A stretch of 64,000 nt of DNA from Burkholderia sp. FERM BP-3421. Lineage in GTDB: Bacteria; Pseudomonadota; Gammaproteobacteria; Burkholderiales; Burkholderiaceae. The stretch lies in the NCBI RefSeq assembly GCF_028657905.1, contig NZ_CP117782.1, forward strand, positions 1,674,001 through 1,738,000, written 5' to 3'. The position numbers and the translations under genes were made by a program. Under the pieces are notes generated by a model. It was not told the origin of the DNA and did not search any database. It saw only the letters and a program-made list of their open reading frames with translations. Position 1 is the stretch's first letter; every line of letters begins with the position of its first letter. This document shows positions 9,809-19,035 of the stretch, in pieces.

Positions 9809-11466
9809 GCTTTCACTCCGGCCCGCGCCTGCTGGTTCGCGAGCGCGGCTTCGACAAACGACTTGAAGAGCGGATGACCGTCACGCGGCGTGGACGTGAA
9901 TTCCGGGTGGAACTGCACGCCGACGAACCACGGGTGCATCGAACGCGGCAGCTCCATCATTTCCGGCAGGTCCTCGCTCGGGGTCCGTGCGCTGATGATG
10001 AGGCCGCCCGCCTCGAGTTGGGGCACCAGGCGGTTATTCACTTCATAACGGTGGCGATGGCGCTCGTTCACGTCGTTGCCATAAATCTCCGCCGCGAGCG
10101 TGCCGGGCTTGATCGGGCAGCGCTGCGAGCCGAGCCGCATCGTGCCGCCGAGATCCGACTCCTCGGTGCGCTTCTCGACCTTGCCGTCGCGGTCGTACCA
10201 CTCGGTGATCAGCGCGACCACGCGCGACGGCGTGTTCGGATCGAACTCGGTGCTGTTCGCGCCGGCCAGGCCGACCACGTCGCGCGCGAACTCGATCACC
10301 GCGAGCTGCATGCCGAGGCAGATGCCGAGGTACGGCACCTTCGCTTCGCGCGCATAGCGGATCGCCGCGATCTTGCCTTCCGTGCCGCGCCGGCCGAAGC
10401 CGCCCGGCACCAGCACCGCGTCGAGATGCGCGAGGCTCGCCGCGCCGTTGGTCTCGAGTTCCTCGGAATCGATGTACTCGATGTTGACCTTGGTCGAGGT
10501 GTGGATCGACGCATGGCGCAGCGCCTCGATCAGCGACTTGTACGACTCCGTCAGGTCGACGTACTTGCCGACCATGCCGATCGTGACTTCGTGCTTCGGA
10601 TTCTGCAGCTTGTCGACGAGCCCCGCCCACATCTCGAGCTGAGCCGGCTGCGGCGACAGCTTCAATTCCTCGCAGATGATCTTGTCGAGACCCTGGTCGT
10701 GCAGCATCTGCGGAATCTTGTAGATGCTGTCGACGTCCCACACCGAGATCACGGCGTCTTCCGGCACGTTCGAGAACAGCGAGATCTTCTTCGATTCGTC
10801 GTCGGGGATGCGGCGGTCCGCGCGGCACAGCAGCACGTGCGGCGAGATACCGATCTCGCGCAGCTTCTGCACGCTGTGCTGGGTCGGCTTCGTCTTCAGC
10901 TCGCCCGCCGTCGCGATGAACGGCACGAGCGTCAGGTGGACGAAGCAGGCGCTGTTGCGGCCGAGGCGCAGGCTCATCTGGCGCGCGGCCTCAAGGAACG
11001 GCAGCGATTCGATATCGCCCACCGTGCCGCCGATCTCGACGATCGCCACGTCGGGCTCGCCGCAGGTCGCGGACGCCGCGCCGCGCTCGATGAACGCCTG
11101 GATCTCGTTGGTGATGTGCGGGATCACCTGCACGGTCTTGCCGAGATAGTCGCCGCGGCGCTCCTTGCGGATCACCGATTCGTAGATCTGGCCCGTGGTG
11201 AAGTTGTTGGCCTTGCGCATCTTCGTGCTGATGAAGCGCTCATAGTGGCCGAGATCGAGGTCGGTTTCCGCACCGTCTTCCGTCACGAACACTTCGCCGT
11301 GCTGGAACGGGCTCATCGTGCCGGGGTCGACGTTGATGTACGGATCGAGTTTGAGGAGGGTGACTTTCAGGCCGCGCGATTCGAGAATCGCGGCGAGGGA
11401 GGCGGCGGCAATCCCCTTGCCGAGGGAAGAAACTACGCCGCCGGTGACGAAAACATATTTGGTCAT
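9805..11466 (-). CDS. pyrG: CTP synthase
   Basis: A 553-residue enzyme aminating UTP to CTP with glutamine and ATP. The N-terminal synthetase domain begins MTKYVFVTGGVVSSLGKG. The C-terminal class I glutaminase domain has the nucleophile in LGICLGMQLA and the His-Glu pair in QFHPEF. The start was placed at MTKY. The longer frame adds 16 residues not seen in the family. It opens the pyrG-kdsA-eno-ftsB block. Confidence 0.97.
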   Translation of the reverse strand: MTKYVFVTGGVVSSLGKGIAAASLAAILESRGLKVTLLKLDPYINVDPGTMSPFQHGEVFVTEDGAETDLDLGHYERFISTKMRKANNFTTGQIYESVIRKERRGDYLGKTVQVIPHITNEIQAFIERGAASATCGEPDVAIVEIGGTVGDIESLPFLEAARQMSLRLGRNSACFVHLTLVPFIATAGELKTKPTQHSVQKLREIGISPHVLLCRADRRIPDDESKKISLFSNVPEDAVISVWDVDSIYKIPQMLHDQGLDKIICEELKLSPQPAQLEMWAGLVDKLQNPKHEVTIGMVGKYVDLTESYKSLIEALRHASIHTSTKVNIEYIDSEELETNGAASLAHLDAVLVPGGFGRRGTEGKIAAIRYAREAKVPYLGICLGMQLAVIEFARDVVGLAGANSTEFDPNTPSRVVALITEWYDRDGKVEKRTEESDLGGTMRLGSQRCPIKPGTLAAEIYGNDVNERHRHRYEVNNRLVPQLEAGGLIISARTPSEDLPEMMELPRSMHPWFVGVQFHPEFTSTPRDGHPLFKSFVEAALANQQARAGVKA

Positions 11467-11568
11467 CGCTGAGTGCTCGCGGGAAAAACGGATTATACCG
11501 TAAAGCCCGCTCATCTCTCAGCATTCGCTCCCCGATCCTGCCCTATCGAGGTGAGTCCCCGCTCCGTT

Positions 11569-12399
11569 TCACGCGCACCGCGGCGCCTGCGCGCCGCCCT
11601 CCGCGATGCGCAGCGCATTGAGCATCCGCTGCAGCGCACGGGCGGTCTCGAGTGGCCGTTCCATCGGGAACAGATGGCTGCCCTCCAGCCATTCGACCCG
11701 GCCGCGCGCCGCCCGCCGCGTCGCATCGAGACCGATCTGGCGGACCTCGCGCGAGCGCGTGCCGGCGAGGAACCCGATCGGCACGGGCGCGCCGTGCGCG
11801 AGCCGCGGGCCGAGCGTGTGCGGCAGCGTGCGGTAGATCATGTACTCGACCTCGCGGTCGAATGCGAGCGCCCGCTCACCGCCGGCGCTGGTCTGCGGAA
11901 TACCGTGGTCGATGTAATCGGACAACATCCGCTCGTCCCAGCGCGCGAACGCGGGCTTTTCGCGGAAATGCCGCCACGCGTCGTCGCGGCTCGCCCAGTG
12001 GGTGCGCCGGGTGCGCGTGGCCGCGGCGGGCGACAGCCGCTCGTCGAGCCCGGTCCACTGGCTCGCGCGCAGCGCGCTGCTGCGCCAGCCGGCGATCACC
12101 GGCGAATCGAGCATCACGACGCCGCGCACCCACTGCGGCCGCTTGAGCGCCGCCATCAGCGACAGATAGCCGCCGAGCGAGTGACCGACCAGCCAGACCG
12201 GCCGCTCGTAGCGGCCGCCGATGTCGTCGAGCAGCTGGTCGACGAGATGCGGCCAGTCGCGCGTCACCGGAAAGCGCCGGTCGTGGCCGATGCGCTCGAT
12301 GTAGCGCAACTCGTACTGGTCGCCCAGCTCGGCGAAGATGGTCCGGTAAGTCGACGCCGGAAAGCCGTTCGCATGCGAGAAATGGAGGATGTCCTTCAA
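11569..12399 (-). CDS. Alpha/beta-fold hydrolase
   Basis: A 276-residue alpha/beta hydrolase starting MKDILHFSHANGFPASTYR. HANGFP forms the oxyanion region, GHSLGGY carries the serine nucleophile, and a late GSHLFPME holds the likely catalytic His. There is no signal sequence. The substrate is unknown. It lies 36 bp behind comEC on the same strand. Confidence 0.85.
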   Translation of the reverse strand: MKDILHFSHANGFPASTYRTIFAELGDQYELRYIERIGHDRRFPVTRDWPHLVDQLLDDIGGRYERPVWLVGHSLGGYLSLMAALKRPQWVRGVVMLDSPVIAGWRSSALRASQWTGLDERLSPAAATRTRRTHWASRDDAWRHFREKPAFARWDERMLSDYIDHGIPQTSAGGERALAFDREVEYMIYRTLPHTLGPRLAHGAPVPIGFLAGTRSREVRQIGLDATRRAARGRVEWLEGSHLFPMERPLETARALQRMLNALRIAEGGAQAPRCA

Positions 12400-12435
12400 A
12401 CGCCGCTGTCTCCTGTGATCGGGGCTCGCACCGCG

Positions 12436-14940
12436 TCACCGGTCCATCCAGTAGCGCCGATGCGCGTCGCGATAACGCTCGAGCTCGAGCCCATCCGCCG
12501 CCCCGGCCCGGACCTCGATGCGCACCGCGCCGTCCTGGTCGGTGCGCGGCAGCGCGATGGCGCGCCCGAGATAGCGCGCCCAGACGGTCGGGTGCGGGTG
12601 CCTGAAACGATTTGCGTAGCCTACCTGAAATACCGCGATGCGCGGCGCCACCGAATCGAGGAAAGGTTCGGTCGACGCGGTGCGGCTGCCGTGATGCGGC
12701 ACCAGCAGCACCTGCGCCGCGAGCGCCGCGCGATCGCGCGCGACGAGCCGCCGCTCGGCGCGCGCATCGATGTCGCCCGTCAGCAGCGCGGCCTGCGCGC
12801 CGGCCGCGACGCGCAGCACGCAGGAACGGCCGTTCGTACCGGCCGCGCCCGGCCCGCGCTCCGGCCACAGCATCGCGAACTCGACGCCGTCCCAGTGCCA
12901 GCGCTGCCCCGCCACGCACGGCAGCCGCGCCGCGCCCGCCGCCTGCGCGGTCTGCCACAGCGGATGCGCGGGCGGCAATTCGCCCACCAGCTGCCGCACC
13001 GGCAGCGCGCCGAGCACCGCCGGCGCACCGCCCGCGTGGTCGGCGTCCGCATGGCTCAGCACCAGCGCGTCGAGCGCCGCGATGCCGCGCGAGCGCAGGT
13101 AGGGCGCGACGATCCGTTCCCCGGCATGCGTCGCCTCCGGGCCCGGACCGGCATCGAACAGCAGGCTGTGGCGCGCGGTCTCGACGAGCGCCGCGCCGCC
13201 CTGCCCGACATCGAGCACGGTCAGGCGGAATGCGCCGGGCGGCGGCGCGGATGGCGGCGGCGCGAGGCACGGCAGCCAGGCGAGCGGCGCGGCCCAGCGC
13301 AGCGGCCAACCGCGCGGCGCGAGCGCCCACAGCGTGCCGGCCGCGGCCAGCGCCAGCACGCGCCCGTCCGGGGCCGGCAGCCACCAGAGCGCGCCCGGCG
13401 CGTCGGCCAGCCATGCGCCGGCGCGCATCATCCCGGCCACCAGCAGGTGTGCAAGCCGGAATGCGAGCGCGTCGAGCGGCGCCGGCAGCACGACGCCGAC
13501 CAGCACCGTCGGCGCAACGACGAGGCTGACCCAGGGAATCGCGAACGCGTTCGCGACCGGCCCGAGCAACGGAATCTGCGAGAACCACAGCAGCGTCAGC
13601 GGCGCGAGCGCGACGGTCACCGCGTACTGGGTGCGCGCCGCCTGCGCCGCACGGCGCGCGAGCCCCCGCCACGCGCCGGCGCGCCAGCACCGCCCGCCGT
13701 GCTCCGCCGCCTCTCGCTCAGCCGGCTCGCGCGCCGGGCCGAACCGCCCGGACACGACAAACAGGATCGCCGCGACCGCGCCGAACGACAGCCAGAATCC
13801 GGGCGCGAGCACCGCCCACGGATCGGCCAGCAGCACGCAGCCGAGCGCGAACGCCAGCACCGCCGAGGGCGCGACGCGCCGCCCGCTCAGGTAGGCGACG
13901 CTCACCGCCGCGAGCATCCACCACGCGCGCTGCGCCGGCACGTTGAAGCCCGCCAGCGCCGCATAACCGGCCGCGCCCAGCAACGCGCCGAGCGCGCCGA
14001 CCTGCTGCGCGGCCGCGATCAGCGGCGCGTCCCGGCCGAACCCGCGCGCGCGTCGCCACCCGGCGGCGGCCAGGCCGCCGCACAAGCCGCCGACGATGCC
14101 GATATGCAGGCCGGAGATCGCGACCAGATGGCTCGTGCCGGTGGCCCGCAGCACCTGCCAGTCCGCCGCGCGGATCCCGTGCTGCGCGCCGATCGCGAGC
14201 GCGGCGACGATGCCGCGATGCGGCGCGTCGCCGAGCACGGCGCCGATCCGCGCATCCAGCGCGGCGCGGGCGCGCTCGATCACGGCCTGCCGGGCAGGCC
14301 GGCCCGGCAGGCGCCGCGCCGCCTGCGGCACGGACACATAGCCGCGCGCGCGGATGTCGCGCGCGAGCCAGCCGGCCTCGGCATCACGCACGCCGAAATT
14401 CGCATTGCCGTGCGGCCGCCGCAACCGCACGACCAATCGCCAGCGTTCGCCGGGCGTCAGCGTGGGCGGCGCGGGCGCCGCCCCGCGCACGATCCAGGCC
14501 AGCGCGACGCGTGCGGGAAACCGCGCGCGGGCGCCGTCCGCCTCGATCGACTCGACGGCGAGCAGGAACCGCACGCCGTCGGGCCCGCGCGCGGGCAGGC
14601 CGCGCACGACGCCCGTCACGGTCAGATCGCGCCCTTCCCAGTTCGCGGGCAAGGTGACGGCAAGGCGGGCGTACGCGCGACAAGCGGCGTAGCCCGCGCC
14701 CGCGAGGCACACGGCGGCGCACAGCGCCACGCCGGCCGCCCGTCGACGCCACCGGCCGCCCGCGCCCGCCTCGCCGCGCGCGAGCCATGCCGCACCCGCC
14801 GCCAGTCCACCGGCCAGCGCACTCCCCGCCACCCACGCGAGCGCGCCCGGAAGCGCCGCCTGCCCTTGCAGCCAGACGATCCCGAGCGCGAACGCGAGCA
14901 CCCTGGTCCGCATCGCGCCTCCCGTTCGCGGGCCGCGCAC
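12436..14940 (-). CDS. comEC: ComEC/Rec2 DNA uptake channel protein
   Basis: An 834-residue inner-membrane protein of the ComEC/Rec2 family, which carries transforming single-stranded DNA across the inner membrane. The order seen is an N-terminal hydrophobic pair and DUF4131-like soluble region, then the multi-span competence domain starting at LVAISGLHIGIVGGLCGG. A C-terminal metallo-beta-lactamase domain follows, with DVGQGG and the metal motif SHADADHAGG, probably a nuclease. ATG at 14940 and a second in-frame ATG at 14913 are both possible starts. Its intactness is consistent with natural transformation but does not prove it. Confidence 0.93.
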   Translation of the reverse strand: MRGPRTGGAMRTRVLAFALGIVWLQGQAALPGALAWVAGSALAGGLAAGAAWLARGEAGAGGRWRRRAAGVALCAAVCLAGAGYAACRAYARLAVTLPANWEGRDLTVTGVVRGLPARGPDGVRFLLAVESIEADGARARFPARVALAWIVRGAAPAPPTLTPGERWRLVVRLRRPHGNANFGVRDAEAGWLARDIRARGYVSVPQAARRLPGRPARQAVIERARAALDARIGAVLGDAPHRGIVAALAIGAQHGIRAADWQVLRATGTSHLVAISGLHIGIVGGLCGGLAAAGWRRARGFGRDAPLIAAAQQVGALGALLGAAGYAALAGFNVPAQRAWWMLAAVSVAYLSGRRVAPSAVLAFALGCVLLADPWAVLAPGFWLSFGAVAAILFVVSGRFGPAREPAEREAAEHGGRCWRAGAWRGLARRAAQAARTQYAVTVALAPLTLLWFSQIPLLGPVANAFAIPWVSLVVAPTVLVGVVLPAPLDALAFRLAHLLVAGMMRAGAWLADAPGALWWLPAPDGRVLALAAAGTLWALAPRGWPLRWAAPLAWLPCLAPPPSAPPPGAFRLTVLDVGQGGAALVETARHSLLFDAGPGPEATHAGERIVAPYLRSRGIAALDALVLSHADADHAGGAPAVLGALPVRQLVGELPPAHPLWQTAQAAGAARLPCVAGQRWHWDGVEFAMLWPERGPGAAGTNGRSCVLRVAAGAQAALLTGDIDARAERRLVARDRAALAAQVLLVPHHGSRTASTEPFLDSVAPRIAVFQVGYANRFRHPHPTVWARYLGRAIALPRTDQDGAVRIEVRAGAADGLELERYRDAHRRYWMDR

Positions 14941-14961
14941 CGGCCCCGTTCGTGCGGACGA

Positions 14962-15750
14962 TTATGCGGAAGCGAGGGCGAGCCGGGGCAGCGCGGCGTG
15001 CGCGTTGGCCGAAGTGGAGAGAGCGAGTCCGGTCGCGTCGAGATCGCGCAGCGCGGCGAGCGCCGCGCCGATCGCCGGCACCTGGTCCGGCGTGTTGCGC
15101 ATCCGGTAGCGCCACTCGGGCGCGATGTCGGGCGCATCGGTCTCGACGACCAGCGCGGCGAGCGGCAATTGCGCGGCGAGCCGGCGGATCTGCAGCGCGC
15201 GCTCGAACGTAAGATTGCCGCCGAAGCCCAGATGCAGCCCCTGCGCGAGATAGGCCTCGGCCTGCTGGAAGCTGCCGTTGAAGGCGTGCGCGATGCCGCG
15301 CCGCACGTTGAAACGGCGCAGGCCCGCGAGCACGCGATCCTGCGACTTGCGCACGTGGCACAGCACGGGCAGGTCGAACTCGCGCGCGAGCTTCAGCTGC
15401 GCCTGATAGAAATGCTGCTGCCGGGCTTCGTCGAGCCCCGGCACGAAATAGTCGAGCCCGATCTCGCCGATCGCGACGAAGCGCGGATCGTCGAGGCTTG
15501 CCTCGATCTCCATGCGCAGCAGGTCGAGATCGCCGTCCTGCGCATGCGGCGTATACATCGGATGGATGCCCAGCGCGTACGCGCCGCCCGGCGTCTGCTG
15601 CGCAAGCTCACGCACGATCGCGAAATTGGCGCGCCCGACGCTCGGAATCACGATGCGCGACACGCCCGCCTCGCGCGCCGCCGCCGCGACGGACGCGCGA
15701 TCCGCGTCGAATTCGGCGGCGTCGAGATGGCAGTGCGTGTCGATCCACAT
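14962..15750 (-). CDS. TatD family metal-dependent hydrolase
   Basis: A 262-residue TatD-type metal-dependent nuclease with a TIM-barrel fold. Metal ligands appear as DTHCHLDAAEFD at residues 4-15, EIGLDYF in mid-sequence and VETDAPDI near the C-terminus. E. coli TatD and YcfH act as 3'-5' DNA/RNA exonucleases in DNA repair or in nucleic acid turnover, and this member is not identifiable to one paralogue. It sits between lolD and comEC, with gaps of 4 and 21 bp, so all are probably one operon. Confidence 0.9.
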   Translation of the reverse strand: MWIDTHCHLDAAEFDADRASVAAAAREAGVSRIVIPSVGRANFAIVRELAQQTPGGAYALGIHPMYTPHAQDGDLDLLRMEIEASLDDPRFVAIGEIGLDYFVPGLDEARQQHFYQAQLKLAREFDLPVLCHVRKSQDRVLAGLRRFNVRRGIAHAFNGSFQQAEAYLAQGLHLGFGGNLTFERALQIRRLAAQLPLAALVVETDAPDIAPEWRYRMRNTPDQVPAIGAALAALRDLDATGLALSTSANAHAALPRLALASA

Positions 15751-15754
15751 CGCG

Positions 15755-16507
15755 TTACGCCGGGTGGACCGGCTCCTCGTGCAGCGTGCCGTCGCGCAGC
15801 CGCAGGATGCGGTCGCAGCGCGCGGCGAGATCCGGATCGTGGGTCACGATCACGAAGCTCGTGTCGAGCGTCTCCGACAGCTCCAGCATGAGATTGAACA
15901 CGCGCTCGGCGGTCGCGCCGTCGAGATTGCCGGTCGGCTCGTCGGCGAGCACGCAGGCGGGCTTGGTCACGAGCGCGCGCGCGATCGCGACGCGCTGCCG
16001 CTCGCCGCCCGACAGCTCGCCGGGCCGGTGCTTCGCGCGATCGCCGAGCCCGACGCGGTCGAGCATGTCCTGCGCGTGATGGCGCGCCTCCTCGGTCGTC
16101 AGCCGGCGGATCCGCAGCGGCATCGCGACGTTGTCGAGCGCCGTGAACTCCGGCAGCAGGTGATGGAACTGATAGACGAAGCCGAGCGCGCGGTTGCGCA
16201 GGTCGTTGCGCTCGCGCTCGGCCAGCTGCGTGAACGGCTTGCCGAGCAGCGACACCTGCCCGGCGCTCGGCTCGTCGAGGCCGCCCAGCACGTGCAGCAG
16301 CGTGCTCTTGCCGGAGCCCGATGCGCCGATGATCGCGAGCTTCTCGCCGCGTCGCACCGATACTTCGGCATTGCTGAGCACCGAGACGTCGAGGCCGCCC
16401 TGCCCGAACACCTTGGTGATGCCGTGCGCCTCGATCACGTGGTCCCGCGCCTGCGCGCGGTGCGGAAGGGATTGATCCATAGTGTGTTCCAGAACCCGGT
16501 CATTCAT
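15755..16507 (-). CDS. lolD: Lipoprotein-releasing system ATP-binding protein LolD
   Basis: A 250-residue ABC ATPase powering release of lipoproteins from the inner membrane to LolA. The Walker A motif is GASGSGKST, the signature is LSGGERQR and the Walker B motif is CVLADEPTGNLD. The N-terminus carries about 22 extra residues before the usual start of the fold. The gene overlaps the 3' end of lolC by 8 bp, so the two are coupled. TatD follows 4 bp behind. Confidence 0.95.
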   Translation of the reverse strand: MNDRVLEHTMDQSLPHRAQARDHVIEAHGITKVFGQGGLDVSVLSNAEVSVRRGEKLAIIGASGSGKSTLLHVLGGLDEPSAGQVSLLGKPFTQLAERERNDLRNRALGFVYQFHHLLPEFTALDNVAMPLRIRRLTTEEARHHAQDMLDRVGLGDRAKHRPGELSGGERQRVAIARALVTKPACVLADEPTGNLDGATAERVFNLMLELSETLDTSFVIVTHDPDLAARCDRILRLRDGTLHEEPVHPA

Positions 16508-17753
16508 AACGCAGCGCCTCCGCGGGACGCACCTTGGCGCCGCGCCAGCTTGGATAGAGGGTCGCCAGCGCCGACAGCACGAACGCCATCGCGCCGATCT
16601 TGATCACGTCGCCCGGCACCAGCTCGGACGGCAGTTCGCTGATGAAGTACACCGACGGCGGCAGGAATTGCACGCCCAGCGCATGCTCGATCATCGGCAC
16701 GAGCCACGGAATGCTCCACGCGATCAGGCAGCCGAGGCCGACGCCCGCCGCCGTGCCGACGAAGCCGATCGTCACGCCCTGCACCACGAAGATCTTCATG
16801 ATCGAGCCGGGCTGCGCGCCGAGCGTGCGCAGGATCGCGATGTCGGCCTGCTTGTTGGTCACCGTCATCACGAGCGACGACACGAGGTTGAACGCGGCCA
16901 CCGCGATGATCAGCGTCAGGATGATGAACATCATCCGCTTCTCGATCTGCACCGCGGAGAACCAGGTCTTGTTCTGCTGGGTCCAGTCGCGGATGTAGAG
17001 ATCGCCCGACAGCGAACGCGACAACTCGACCGCGACCTGCGGCGCCTGCTGCATGTCCTTCAGGCGCAGCCGCACGCCGGTCGGCGCGGGCAGCCTGAAC
17101 AGCACCTGCGCGTCCTGGATGTCGATCATCGCGAGCGTGCTGTCGAACTCGTAATGCCCCGACTCGAAGATCCCGACCACCGTGAACTGCTTGAGGCGCG
17201 GCATCATGCCGGCGGGCGTCATGGTGCCCTCCGGCGCGACCAGCGTCACGCGGTCGCCGACCGTCACGCCGAGATTGCCGGCGAGCGCGTCGCCGAGCAC
17301 GATGCCGAACTGGCCCGGCGCGAGCGCCGCGAGCGAGCCCGCCTTCATGTCCTTGCCGACCTCGGACACCTGCGGCTCCAGCGCCGGATCGATGCCGCGC
17401 AGCATCACGCCGCTCACCGCGTCCTGCCGCGTCAGCAGCGCCTGCGCGTCGACGTACGGCGCCGTGCCGATCACGGCCGGGTTGCGGCGCGCTTCCTGCG
17501 CGGTCAGCTGCCAGTTCGGCATCGAGCCCGTCGGCGAGAACACCTCGACGTGGGCGAGCACCGACAGCATCCGGTCGCGCACCTCCCGCTGGAAGCCGTT
17601 CATCACCGACAGCACGACGATCAGCGCCGCGACGCCGAGCGCGATCCCGAGCGTCGACACCAGCGCGATGAAGGAAATGAAACCGTTGCCGGTCGTGCGT
17701 TTGCCGGCGCGCGTGTAGCGCCAGCCGATCTGCCATTCGTACGGAAGTTTCAA
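16500..17753 (-). CDS. lolC: Lipoprotein-releasing ABC transporter permease (LolC/E)
   Basis: A 417-residue permease that extracts mature lipoproteins from the inner membrane with LolD. It has one N-terminal transmembrane segment (GFISFIALVSTLGIALGVAALIV as a region), a large periplasmic domain and three C-terminal segments. A single permease gene fits the LolCE-fused-function (LolF-like) arrangement of many beta-proteobacteria. The start is a TTG at 17753 with AAGGA just upstream. The family's KLPYEWQIGWRY begins there, while the longer ATG frame is Pro/Arg-rich. Confidence 0.93.
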   Translation of the reverse strand: MKLPYEWQIGWRYTRAGKRTTGNGFISFIALVSTLGIALGVAALIVVLSVMNGFQREVRDRMLSVLAHVEVFSPTGSMPNWQLTAQEARRNPAVIGTAPYVDAQALLTRQDAVSGVMLRGIDPALEPQVSEVGKDMKAGSLAALAPGQFGIVLGDALAGNLGVTVGDRVTLVAPEGTMTPAGMMPRLKQFTVVGIFESGHYEFDSTLAMIDIQDAQVLFRLPAPTGVRLRLKDMQQAPQVAVELSRSLSGDLYIRDWTQQNKTWFSAVQIEKRMMFIILTLIIAVAAFNLVSSLVMTVTNKQADIAILRTLGAQPGSIMKIFVVQGVTIGFVGTAAGVGLGCLIAWSIPWLVPMIEHALGVQFLPPSVYFISELPSELVPGDVIKIGAMAFVLSALATLYPSWRGAKVRPAEALRYE

Positions 17754-17946
17754 GCGTGTCCTTTGTGCGGGTTGCAACGGATGCGGCCGGGCCGGGCCGC
17801 GCGGGCCGGCCACCCAGGCCCGAACGGGCGGAGTGTGCCACACAATACTTAACCGGCCCTGAAATCAAGCGGGGCCGGCGCACGGCGCCGCGCCGGACTC
17901 CGATTCTACCAACCGGGCCGCGGACGGCAGGCCGGTTTGCCCTACA

Positions 17947-19032
17947 ATGCGCACCATCATGCCTGACCGCTCTCTCCATTTCCTGCTCCCCTTCGCGCTG
18001 CCGCCCGCCGACGTCGCGCCCCACCTGCCCGCCTCCGACCATCCCGCGCTCGACCGCCTGGTCGCGCGCGCGCGCGCCGAGGCGCGCCGCGCCGGCGACG
18101 ACTTCCAGCGCACGCTGCCGCACGAGCGCTGGCTCGCGCGGCAGTTCGGCGCGAGCGACCCCGCCGAGACCGACGCCGCGCCGCTCGCGCCCTACATGCT
18201 CGGCGCCGACGGCGGCGAGCCCGGCGACGCGACCTGGGCCTGCGTCCAGCCCGTCCACGTGCAGATCGCGCGCGACCACCTGGTGCTGATCGATCCCGCC
18301 TCGCTCGATCTGGCAGACGACGACGCCGCGCAGCTGCTCGCCGTCGCGCGGCCGCTGATCGAGGAACTCGACGTCGCGCTGCAGGCGCCGCACCCGGCGC
18401 GCTGGTATCTGTCGAGCCCGCGGCTCGCGACGCTCGCGGGCGCCGCGCCGCTGCGCGCGAGCGGCCGCAACATCGAGATCTGGCTGCCGCACGAGGCGAC
18501 CACGGGCGAGCGCTCGCGCCTGTGGATGAAGCTGCAGAACGAAGTGCAGATGGCCTGGTTCCAGCATCCGGTCAACGAGGCGCGCGAAGCGCGCGGGCTG
18601 CCGTCCGTGAACTCGATCTGGTTCCACGGGCAGGGCGCGCGCCGGCCGGTCGCGAGCCCATTCGCGCAGGTGCTGTCGACCGCGCCCGCCGCGCTCGGCC
18701 TCGCCCGCGCGGCCGGGGCGCCGCACGCGGCCCCGCCCGCCGGCTTCGATGCGCTGCCGGCTCCGTCCGGCGCGACCCTCGTCGAACTCGACACTCTGAC
18801 CCGCCCCTACATCGAGCAGGACTGGGCGCAATGGCACGCGGCGCTGGCCGCGCTCGAGCGCGACTGGTTCGCCCCCGCGCTCGCGGCGCTTGCGGCGGGC
18901 CGGCTCGACGCGCTCGCGCTCACGCTCGGCGGCGACATCGGCGACCTGACGCTGCGCGTGACGCGCGGCGACCTGCGCAAATTCTGGCGCCGCCGCGCCT
19001 TCACTTCCCTGTTCGAATCCGACTCCGTTTAA
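17947..19032 (+). CDS. RpfE-like conserved protein (phosphoglycerate-mutase-like fold)
   Basis: A 361-residue protein (357 from the second ATG at 17959). Family members found beside recJ in Burkholderia and Xanthomonas relatives are labelled regulatory protein RpfE or cofactor-independent phosphoglycerate-mutase-like. The N-terminus (DRSLHFLLPFALP) and conserved stretches such as NEVQMAWFQHPVNEAREARG and SIWFHGQG are visible. No enzyme active site is evident. Ala/Arg-rich composition is general here. It ends 3 bp before recJ, so the pair is co-transcribed. A link to recombination is only contextual. Confidence 0.75.
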   Translation: MRTIMPDRSLHFLLPFALPPADVAPHLPASDHPALDRLVARARAEARRAGDDFQRTLPHERWLARQFGASDPAETDAAPLAPYMLGADGGEPGDATWACVQPVHVQIARDHLVLIDPASLDLADDDAAQLLAVARPLIEELDVALQAPHPARWYLSSPRLATLAGAAPLRASGRNIEIWLPHEATTGERSRLWMKLQNEVQMAWFQHPVNEAREARGLPSVNSIWFHGQGARRPVASPFAQVLSTAPAALGLARAAGAPHAAPPAGFDALPAPSGATLVELDTLTRPYIEQDWAQWHAALAALERDWFAPALAALAAGRLDALALTLGGDIGDLTLRVTRGDLRKFWRRRAFTSLFESDSV

Positions 19033-19035
19033 CGC

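Noticed and set aside
11473..15891. A plus-strand open frame of 1472 codons opposite pyrG-comEC-tatD-lolD
   Set aside because: It is Arg/His/Ala-rich, lacks any domain, and lies antisense to well-identified genes. In this GC-rich DNA the antisense frames stay open because stop codons are rare. The same holds for long frames opposite lolC-recJ, the pdh genes and the kinase.
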